This document shows positions 8,132 to 14,794 of a stretch of DNA of 64,000 nucleotides, piece by piece (the stretch's first letter is position 1; each line of letters starts with the position of its first letter). The notes beneath the pieces are model-generated. The model saw only the letters and a program-made list of their open reading frames with translations, searched no databases and had not been told where the DNA came from. Source of the DNA: an uncultured Lachnospiraceae bacterium (GTDB taxonomy: Bacteria; Bacillota; Clostridia; Lachnospirales; Lachnospiraceae). The position numbers were made by a program, and so were the translations under genes. Location of the stretch: assembly GCA_947591155.1 (NCBI GenBank), contig CANQDA010000015.1, positions 1-64,000 of the forward strand, in the 5' to 3' direction.

Positions 8132-8905
8132 ATGGACAGCAAATACATCAAATTCAAAAAAACAGCGCTCGATGACGACGCCATGATCTATCAGCGCTCC
8201 AAGGACACGATCACGAAAGAAGAGATCAAAAAGCTTCCCTTCCTGCAGCGTCTGGGCTATTACAAAGACTACTATCTGAAGATGACCCTTGTGATCATCG
8301 CGGCGATCGTGCTTGTCATTACCATTTTGAACACTACCATCTTCAACCGCTCCGAATGCCGGCTTGCGCTTTGCTTCTTAAACGGCGCAATGCCGGAAAG
8401 ATACGAAGAGATGGACAGCTTTTTCGAGGAGCAGATCGGTCTGGAGAACAAAAATGATTTCATGCACTCCGACACCTACGGTCTGGACAATTACCAGATG
8501 GACATGGCCTACAAGACGCGGCTCATGGCAGGCGCGATCGACTTAATCGTCTGTCCCTACGATGTATTTCTGGAGCAGTCCGAACAGGGAATGTTCTGCG
8601 ATCTGCGAGAGTTTCTGCCGAAAAATATGCGTGAACAGCTCTCCGATCTGCTGGTTGAAAACAAAGTGGCAGAGATCGACGACATGGGGGAGCTTGTCTC
8701 CTATTCGGATCCTGTCCCGATGGGCATCGATCTGTCCGACAGCGCTTTCTATCAGGAGTACGGCGGCGCGATCGAACGGCCCGTCCTCTGCGCCGCAGGG
8801 ACCTCCCACAACAGAGGAAACGCGCTCAAGGCGATCGCCTACTTCACCGGGATCGACGTCTCCCTCGCTGAGACCGAGGCCGTTACCGAAGGGATCACTT
8901 CATAA
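8132..8905 (+). CDS. Single-pass membrane protein of unknown function
   Basis: Not recognised. 257 residues with a cytoplasmic N-terminal part of about 48 residues containing YQRSKDTITKEEIKKLPFLQ, one transmembrane helix (about residues 50-68), and an extracytoplasmic part. The outer region (DLIVCPYDVFLEQSEQG, FCDLREFLP, YSDPVPMGIDLSDS) reads like the ligand-binding half of an extracellular solute-binding fold and could be a degenerate binding domain fused to a membrane anchor; this is a by-eye impression only. AAAGGAAAC precedes the start. The last 11 bases overlap the convergent csoR-like gene. Confidence 0.75.
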   Translation: MDSKYIKFKKTALDDDAMIYQRSKDTITKEEIKKLPFLQRLGYYKDYYLKMTLVIIAAIVLVITILNTTIFNRSECRLALCFLNGAMPERYEEMDSFFEEQIGLENKNDFMHSDTYGLDNYQMDMAYKTRLMAGAIDLIVCPYDVFLEQSEQGMFCDLREFLPKNMREQLSDLLVENKVAEIDDMGELVSYSDPVPMGIDLSDSAFYQEYGGAIERPVLCAAGTSHNRGNALKAIAYFTGIDVSLAETEAVTEGITS

Positions 8906-9227
8906 GCTTCTGAATCGTGCCGCAGAGCTCGTCCACGGCCCCATGGTTGCCATCCTGAATGTCTCGGACGACGCAGGTTTTTATGTGATTCGAGAGCAGT
9001 TCCTTGTTGAAGCTGTTCAGCGCGGACTGCACCGCCATCACCTGCGTCAGGATATCCACGCAGTAGCGGTCCTCCTCCACCATCCCCTGAATGCCCCGAA
9101 TCTGCCCCTCGATGCGTTTCAGGCGGTTCATAAGCCCCCGGTACTCCTCATCGTCTCTGTGCTTCGTGCGGCAGCAGCACGCTGTTTCTTTTTCTGTTCC
9201 TTCCAAACTCTGTCTTTTTTCTTCCAT
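8895..9227 (-). CDS. csoR: CsoR-family metal-sensing transcriptional repressor
   Basis: All-helical DUF156 repressor, 110 residues, expected to bind Cu(I) and release its operator. The Cys-His-Cys ligand set is present: Cys56 (RYCVDIL), His81 and Cys85 (SNHIKTC), with the family signature NRLKRIEGQIRGI before it. It carries an unusual N-terminal extension of about 25 residues with CCC (17-19) and a further Cys near the C-terminus. Other DUF156 members sense Ni(II), formaldehyde or sulfur species, but the C-H-C spacing and a CsoR-type palindrome in the copA promoter 8 kb away point to copper. GGAGG precedes the start. No GC-tract palindrome was seen at its own promoter, so autoregulation is not evident. 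Confidence 0.85.
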   Translation of the reverse strand: MEEKRQSLEGTEKETACCCRTKHRDDEEYRGLMNRLKRIEGQIRGIQGMVEEDRYCVDILTQVMAVQSALNSFNKELLSNHIKTCVVRDIQDGNHGAVDELCGTIQKLMK

Positions 9228-9322
9228 ATTTCCTCCGACGTCTACTCTATTCTTCTTCGTTTTCCTGCATCAAGACTAACATAAACTGTTTCCAACGTCA
9301 ACCGGCGCCGCGGTTTTGCCTG

Positions 9323-9351
9323 TTTACATTCCGGCGGTTTTAGATTATACT
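9323..9351 (+). promoter_or_regulatory. Strong sigma-A promoter of the 9.4-kb leader RNA
   Basis: TTTACA (9323-9328), 17-bp spacer, TATACT (9346-9351): five of six matches in each box. Predicted transcript start is near 9358, leaving a leader of about 425 bases before the PHP gene at 9783. Confidence 0.75.
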
Positions 9352-9370
9352 GTTCCTGTTTAACAAACAT

Positions 9371-9501
9371 CGGACGGAATCGCACGGTACCCTTCCTGGG
9401 TATTTCCCGTCAAAACCGCAATATCGGCTTTTAAAAGGGAAAGCCGATATTGGACGGCTTTGTGCCGGAAAACACCCGGAAATCCCTGCGATTCCTGTTC
9501 G
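9371..9501 (+). ncRNA. Unassigned multibranched structured RNA (leader or sRNA)
   Basis: A 14-bp closing stem (9371-9384 with 9487-9501, one G-U pair and one bulged U) encloses three hairpins: 9385-9410 (TACCC/GGGTA core with flanking CGG/CCG pairs), a perfect 12-bp stem 9420-9431/9440-9451 with an 8-base loop, and 9455-9458/9464-9467. It starts about 13 bases after the predicted transcript start. I could not match it to the TPP, SAM, FMN, lysine, glycine, cobalamin, c-di-GMP, purine, T-box, 6S, SRP or RNase P signatures I know. The rest of the 9228-9782 gap has small hairpins (9636-9650, 9654-9666) and no evident coding sequence or terminator, so the RNA may be the 5' part of the PHP-HAD mRNA. 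Confidence 0.55.
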
Positions 9502-9782
9502 TGAAATGCTTTTATTCTATGCAAATCAGCCCTCACAGGCATTGCCAATCACCTGTACGGGCTGTGCAGTTTCCGCCTGAGAAGCTCTACCCGGCAGAGG
9601 ACTGGGATGATCCGGCTGTTCCGACATGTCCGATACAGATGTCTGATCTGAGACGGACGTAGTCCGACACAGGCAGACAGATGTAAGAGGACAATCGGCG
9701 GACAGCGGATTATCACAGCCGACGCCGTTGCAATACATTTGGCAGGCATCTGGCTTGTGAATTAAACAGGAGGACAACCACC

Positions 9783-10658
9783 ATGAAATTCATTGACCTG
9801 CACGTACACTCCAATTGCTCGGACGGCACGATTCCGCCACGAGAGCTCGTGCGACTGGCCGCACAGAGCGGTCTGTCCGCCTTTGCCCTGACCGACCACG
9901 ACAATACCGCGGGCGTCGCAGAGGCACTTTCCGCCGCAGACGAGTATGGCGTTGAAGTCATTCCCGGCGTCGAATTTTCCACGGAATACCTCGGCATGGA
10001 CATCCACATCGTCGGTCTGGAATTCGAGTTGGAGAATCCGAAGTTCCAGAAAAAAGTCTCCGAATACCGGGACGAGCGTCTGTTCCGAAACCGCAGGATG
10101 ATCGACCGTATGGCGGGGGACGGCATCGACATCACCTGGGAAGCGATGGAAAAGTCCTTCGGACCGATTGCCTGGACCCGAGCCCATTTTGGGCGCTACC
10201 TGCTCGACCACGGCTATGTGAAAGACATCAGCGAGGCGTTCAGCCAATACATCGGCGAGGACTGCAAATACTTTATCCCCCGGGAAAAGAGCACCCCGTA
10301 CGACGCGGTGCGGCTGCTCCGCAGGTATGGCGGAATCCCGATTCTTGCACATCCGTTTCAGTACCGTCTGTCGCGGGAGCAGCTTGAGGAGCTCATCGGC
10401 GGACTGAAAGACGTCGGACTCATCGGGATGGAGGTCTACTACTCTACGTACAGCGAAGAACAGAGCGAGGATCTGCTCGCGCTCGCAAGAAAGTATGATC
10501 TGGCTCCTTCGGGCGGATCGGATTTCCACGGGACAAACAAGCCTTCTATCTCTCTTGGCACAGGGATCGGAGGCAATCTGAGCATTCCCTACTCTGTTCT
10601 GGACGGACTGCGCGCAAAGCGGAAGGAGACAGCCGGTCATGCGAGCAAACAGGAATAA
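9783..10658 (+). CDS. PHP-domain phosphoesterase (YciV/TrpH-like)
   Basis: Metal-dependent phosphoesterase of 291 residues. The PHP motifs are all visible: DLHVHSNCSDG (residues 5-15), LTDHDNTAG, PGVEFSTEY, a mid-protein HPFQYR and C-terminal GGSDFHGTNKP. E. coli relatives (YciV/TrpH, RNase AM) hydrolyse 3',5'-nucleoside bisphosphates and trim RNA 5' ends; that activity is inferred by family. GGAGG lies 10 bases before the start. The next gene overlaps its end by 20 bases, forming a two-gene operon behind the long structured leader. Confidence 0.85.
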   Translation: MKFIDLHVHSNCSDGTIPPRELVRLAAQSGLSAFALTDHDNTAGVAEALSAADEYGVEVIPGVEFSTEYLGMDIHIVGLEFELENPKFQKKVSEYRDERLFRNRRMIDRMAGDGIDITWEAMEKSFGPIAWTRAHFGRYLLDHGYVKDISEAFSQYIGEDCKYFIPREKSTPYDAVRLLRRYGGIPILAHPFQYRLSREQLEELIGGLKDVGLIGMEVYYSTYSEEQSEDLLALARKYDLAPSGGSDFHGTNKPSISLGTGIGGNLSIPYSVLDGLRAKRKETAGHASKQE

Positions 10659-11466
10659 AAGGATACTGTTCACAGACCTGGACGGAACGCTCCTGAATGA
10701 TAAGAAGCAGATCTCTGCGGGCAACCAGACCGCCATCGACGAAGCGCTCGCCCAAGGCCACGCCATCGTGATCTCTACGGGACGCTCCCTGCCGAGCGCC
10801 CTTATGCTGGCCGAGCGACTCGGCTTTTCCGGGGAAGGCCGCTATATCATTGCCTGGAACGGCGCACAGATCTATGACCTGTACCACGAAAAAACTATCT
10901 ACAGCAGTACGCTTCCGCGTTCTCTTGCAAGGCCGTTATTCGATGCGGCTGCCGCGCGAAAGATCCATATTCAGACCTACGACAGTACGCATGTGCTCTC
11001 CGAGCATGACAATCAGATGCTCCGCGACTATGAGCATTTCACGGGGCACCACTACCGTATCGTCACGGATATCGAATGCGCGTTGCCCGAGGATCCCTAC
11101 AAAATGCTCGCGATCCGCTACGACTCCCACGAAGATCTGGAAGCCTTCCAAAGGGATGTGCTGTCAGCTTATTCGGACACGATCTCCAGCTTTTTCTCCA
11201 GCGACACTTATCTGGAGATTGTACCAAAAGGCGTCTCCAAGGGATCTGCGATCCGATGGATGTGCAATTACATGGGGATTCCGCTTGAGAACTCCGTGGC
11301 CGCCGGGGACGCTCAGAACGACATCTCCATGCTGGAGGCCGCCCATATCGGAGCAGTCATGCACAACGCCTTCCCCGGCGTCGCGGAACATGGGAACTAT
11401 GTCACCGAAGCTGACAACAACCATGACGGCCTCGCGGAGATCATTCGGAAATTTATCCTCCGATAA
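10639..11466 (+). CDS. Cof-type HAD-IIB sugar-phosphate/nucleotide phosphatase
   Basis: HAD-superfamily hydrolase, 275 residues, type IIB (Cof). Motif I is FTDLDGTLLN near residues 12-21, motif II ISTGRS, motif III the Lys in the KGVSKGSAIRWM region, and motif IV GDAQNDISML. Relatives dephosphorylate phosphosugars, flavin or pyridoxal phosphate; the substrate here cannot be set. The start overlaps the PHP gene by 20 bases and has GGAGAC 8 bases upstream inside that gene, consistent with coupled translation. Confidence 0.85.
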   Translation: MRANRNKRILFTDLDGTLLNDKKQISAGNQTAIDEALAQGHAIVISTGRSLPSALMLAERLGFSGEGRYIIAWNGAQIYDLYHEKTIYSSTLPRSLARPLFDAAAARKIHIQTYDSTHVLSEHDNQMLRDYEHFTGHHYRIVTDIECALPEDPYKMLAIRYDSHEDLEAFQRDVLSAYSDTISSFFSSDTYLEIVPKGVSKGSAIRWMCNYMGIPLENSVAAGDAQNDISMLEAAHIGAVMHNAFPGVAEHGNYVTEADNNHDGLAEIIRKFILR

Positions 11467-11510
11467 CTGCGCATTGCGATTTCAATCACAGCATAAAGAA
11501 ACCACAACAT

Positions 11511-11549
11511 AAAAACCGCCGCAGAGCAGCTCGTCTGTTCTGCGGCGGT
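11511..11549 (-). terminator. Terminator between the convergent HAD and surface-protein genes
   Basis: Perfect 11-bp GC-rich stem (11515-11525 with 11539-11549). On the minus strand it is followed by five U residues, so it terminates the surface-protein gene ending at 11607; the plus strand lacks a U-tract but the hairpin also lies just behind the HAD gene. Confidence 0.75.
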
Positions 11550-11606
11550 CCAATCTATACTCTCCTGTCATGTTTCTGTTCTGTATTCTTTACTCTCAGG
11601 GAAGCG

Positions 11607-14474
11607 TTATCTGCTCCTTCTTCTCCTTAAAACCACTCCGAGAAGCGCGAGGAACATCAGGCAGGACGCACCCGCGAGTGTCGCCATCAGGGCGATCGGC
11701 GTCTCATCTCCGGTCTTTACTGCTTCTGCAGGAGTCAGCACCCGGAAAGTCACGGATCTGGTATCAGTCGTGCCATCTGCCACCCAGTTTGAGCCATCGA
11801 ACACTTCCTTGCTGTAATTCACCTTCAGAGTGTAATCGCCCCTCGCTTTGATCGACATGGTAGTCGTGTACGGAGCTTCCTGCCAGGAACCCGTCACATT
11901 GCCGATCTGGTAACCAGTCGGACGGTAGCGGTAATCGCCCGGATTCGGGTTCGTGTTGTCCATCCCGGCGCCTGCGGCTGTGAACCTGATCGTGCTGTCC
12001 GTGATGTATTCCCCGCCTGCTACCAGATCCAGAACCTGATTGCTCTCCGGAGAAGGTCCGTCCTTGTAGGTAGCGCTCACCGTCACATCCTTCGCCGGCA
12101 TCGTGAATGTCGTCTTCCATCTGGAAGCGTCCGCGAAGGAAGCCTTCCCGTCGATCACCACCCACTTGTCAAACTCTCTTCCGCTCGACGGGTAATTCGA
12201 GTAGATCGTGACCTCGTCGCCCTGATAGTAGGACTCTTCGTCGGCGTAGCCGTTCTGTACCGTGACATAGTACTCTTTCATCCTGTAGTTCGCGGTAACC
12301 GTCACATTCGCTGTCGGCATCGTGAACGTTGTCGACGCGCTGTACGCATCCGCAAGCGTCACATTTCCGCTGTCAACCGACCAGTAGTCGAACTCCATGC
12401 CCTTCGGCGCCTTGCCCGCGGTGATCGTTACCGCTGTGCCGGCGGCGGCCTTCGCCGCACTTGCGGAACCGCTGTTCACCGTGACTGTGTACTCGATCGG
12501 CTTATATGTCGCCTCAAAGGTCAGATTCCCTGTGACTGTCACCTGCACAGACTGGCTGGTCTTGTTCGCGCCCAGATCGTAGGTGCCTTCCCTCACGATC
12601 CATTCCGAGAACACCTGCCCCGCGGCAGCCGGATTGGCTGTGATCGTCACCGTTGAGCCGCTTGTAACGGTCTTTTCCGCCCCGGCGCCGTCGATCGAGC
12701 CGTTGGTCGTCCTGACCGTGTAGGTGGTCGGCGCAGGCGGCGTTACCGCCTCATAGGTCGCCGTGAGTGTCACATCCGACTCAGGCATCGTAAAAGTAAA
12801 TGTCTCATCCGTCGTCGCACCTGAGGTTATTGTCAGTCCAGTCGGTGATGTCGTCCATCCTGAAAACGTCTGTCCCTCAGCTGCGGGAGTTGCGGTAACC
12901 GTCACTGATGTTCCCGCCACAACACTCGCCGTTGTCTGCGAGGGATCCGGTGTCTCTTCTCCTATTTTCGAAATCGTTCCTGTACCATTCGTGGCTGTCA
13001 CCGTCACCTTGTACGATGTCGTGGGCTCGCCGGTCGAACCGTTGTCTCCATCTTCCCCGTACTGCGGACTGTCAATCGTCTGACCGTCCTGCTCCTCTGA
13101 CTGCTGGCTTCCATCCTGAGAGCCGGTCGGATCAACGGACACGAGCGGAACGGTCGGATCCGCCACCGAAATGCCGTTTGCGTCAATGTACTGCGCCGTG
13201 AGCACAAGCTCACCCTCCGGCATCGTGAACGTAACCGTCTGCTCCATGTTGTTTTCAAGCGCAAGCTCTCCCGGGCCTGCGACCCATCCGTTGAAATAGC
13301 AGCCGTTCGCCGTGTAATCATTTGCCGTGACCGTGATCGGAGTCCCCGCGGCAAACCCCTGGGAAGCGTCTGCTCCCTCAGTGTTCTCGGCCGTCACCGT
13401 CCCGTAGTTCACGCTCAGCATATATCTGATCTCATTGTTCTCTTCCGGTGCCGGAACACTCTCCTGTGCGTTCGAAGCAGTCGGATCAACCGTCCCGAGC
13501 TCCGTATAGTCGTCGCCGATCATGATGTCGATCGCGTTCTCGTCCACGCCGGACAGGATCGACTCATCCGATCCGCCTCCCGCGTTCGGATCCACGGTAA
13601 TCTCCGGCGCCGTCCCTACTTCCACTGGCGGCTGCTCACCCGAAGGCGCACCCGCATTGTCCACAACGATCGTACCGTCCGGGGTAGCGCCCGTATCCAC
13701 GCCGTCCTGTACCTCCGGGGCGGCACCCATGTCCGCACCATCCTGTACTTCCGGAGCAATCCCTGTATCCACGCCGTCCTGGCCCTCCGGGGTAACGCCC
13801 ATGTTCGGATCGATTTCTCCCTCGACAGGCGCTCCTTCCACATTTGCGTCCGCCGGCGCTTCCGTCTCTGCCGCACGGTAATTCGCGGTGATCTTCACCT
13901 TCTCCTCCGGCATCGTCACGGTCGTCTCACTGCTCGTCTCATCCTCGACAGCGACAGCGCCCGAGAGTGTCTCGACCGTCCATTTGTCGAACACCATGCC
14001 TTCCTTCGGCTCGTCCGCCTTCAGCTTTACTACGGTGTAGGCCGGGTAATACGCGCGATCCTTCGTCGGCTCGCCCTCTGCCGTGTCCACGGTGCCGTCC
14101 GCATTCACGTAATGGCCGCCGACCGGGCCGGTCGAGTCGTCCCCAGCCTCCGAAGCTCCTCCCTCGACATCCAGCTCATAGCCTGCAAGCGTGAGCAGGA
14201 TCGAACCGGAACCGTCATCTGCCAGGGCTGTGCTGTAGACCCTGCTCTCATCCTGATTGGTCCATGCAGCCGGTACCTCTGCGCCCAGATCGAGCGGTTC
14301 ACCGTCCAGTGTGACCGGCGTGAGGATACCCTCCAGCGTGTCGCCCGGAAACAGGACCGGCACCGGATCCATCACACTCGCGTCAAAGCTCTGCGCAAGC
14401 GCCTGCATCGCCGGCAGGCAGACCATCAGAGCCGTCATCAGAACCCCGAAAATCCTTCTTCTCGTCTTTTTCAT
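11607..14474 (-). CDS. Sortase-anchored surface protein with InlB-B-type repeats
   Basis: Large cell-wall protein, 955 residues from the ATG at 14474 (AGGGG upstream; the frame opens 27 bases earlier). Signal peptide at the N-terminus (KKTRRR then hydrophobic, cleavage near ALAQ). About six divergent InlB B-repeat modules follow, each ending in a TMP-x-x-x-VT-x-TA-x-Y pattern and holding an F-x-x-W strand (for example VFDKWTVETLSG, FSGWTTSPTG, EFDYWSVDSG). Acidic low-complexity linkers separate modules 1-3, including three 12-residue repeats (DGVDTGIAPEVQ type). The C-terminus is a sorting signal: VKTGDETP, hydrophobic helix, RRRRSR, with VKTGD in place of LPxTG. Likely an adhesin or wall scaffold; ligand unknown. 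Confidence 0.85.
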   Translation of the reverse strand: MKKTRRRIFGVLMTALMVCLPAMQALAQSFDASVMDPVPVLFPGDTLEGILTPVTLDGEPLDLGAEVPAAWTNQDESRVYSTALADDGSGSILLTLAGYELDVEGGASEAGDDSTGPVGGHYVNADGTVDTAEGEPTKDRAYYPAYTVVKLKADEPKEGMVFDKWTVETLSGAVAVEDETSSETTVTMPEEKVKITANYRAAETEAPADANVEGAPVEGEIDPNMGVTPEGQDGVDTGIAPEVQDGADMGAAPEVQDGVDTGATPDGTIVVDNAGAPSGEQPPVEVGTAPEITVDPNAGGGSDESILSGVDENAIDIMIGDDYTELGTVDPTASNAQESVPAPEENNEIRYMLSVNYGTVTAENTEGADASQGFAAGTPITVTANDYTANGCYFNGWVAGPGELALENNMEQTVTFTMPEGELVLTAQYIDANGISVADPTVPLVSVDPTGSQDGSQQSEEQDGQTIDSPQYGEDGDNGSTGEPTTSYKVTVTATNGTGTISKIGEETPDPSQTTASVVAGTSVTVTATPAAEGQTFSGWTTSPTGLTITSGATTDETFTFTMPESDVTLTATYEAVTPPAPTTYTVRTTNGSIDGAGAEKTVTSGSTVTITANPAAAGQVFSEWIVREGTYDLGANKTSQSVQVTVTGNLTFEATYKPIEYTVTVNSGSASAAKAAAGTAVTITAGKAPKGMEFDYWSVDSGNVTLADAYSASTTFTMPTANVTVTANYRMKEYYVTVQNGYADEESYYQGDEVTIYSNYPSSGREFDKWVVIDGKASFADASRWKTTFTMPAKDVTVSATYKDGPSPESNQVLDLVAGGEYITDSTIRFTAAGAGMDNTNPNPGDYRYRPTGYQIGNVTGSWQEAPYTTTMSIKARGDYTLKVNYSKEVFDGSNWVADGTTDTRSVTFRVLTPAEAVKTGDETPIALMATLAGASCLMFLALLGVVLRRRRSR
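13671..13778. repeat. 36-bp in-frame tandem repeats
   Basis: About three copies of a 36-bp unit encode DGVDTGIAPEVQ, DGADMGAAPEVQ and DGVDTGATPDGT, forming an acidic spacer in the surface protein. The last copy is diverged. Such units often vary in number by slippage. Confidence 0.7.
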
Positions 14475-14581
14475 AAATACCCCTTCCTCTCCTTCTGTCA
14501 CGGTGTTTACCTTTATATAGAATCGAATCGTATCGCCGCCATCCGTTTCACAGCGGGCGGCGCTTTATCTTCTGTACTGTG

Positions 14582-14609
14582 ATTATAGCACGCGCACAAT
14601 CAAAAACAA
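14582..14609 (-). promoter_or_regulatory. Extended -10 promoter of the InlB-repeat surface protein
   Basis: On the minus strand, TTGTTT (14609-14604), a 16-bp spacer and TGC-TATAAT (14590-14582), giving an extended -10. The leader is about 100 bases and contains a GCCGCC/GGCGGC hairpin. The 320-bp gap 14475-14794 holds this promoter plus the copA terminator. Confidence 0.65.
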
Positions 14610-14674
14610 TGAATGCTTTCCGTGTAGTTTTCTTAAGACTTTCCTAAGAATGGATATTGTCATTTCCTTGCATG

Positions 14675-14734
14675 AAAAAAGCAGGGATCTTTCCGGTAGG
14701 ACGCCTTTCGCCGCACTTCCGAAAATTCCCTGCT
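14675..14734 (-). terminator. Terminator of copA
   Basis: Long imperfect hairpin on the minus strand (AGCAGGGA arm 14734-14727, partner 14687-14680, extended by a TTTTCGG/CCGGAAA pairing) followed directly by six U residues, about 60 bases after the copA stop. Confidence 0.85.
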
Positions 14735-14794
14735 CTCTGGGACTGCTGCGCTGTCCCCGACTTTCATACCTGCCGCTGTCCTGCGAAACCGCAG

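Noticed and set aside
9450..9662. 70-codon plus-strand frame in the leader RNA
   Set aside because: No ribosome site and it overlaps the closing stem of the structured RNA.
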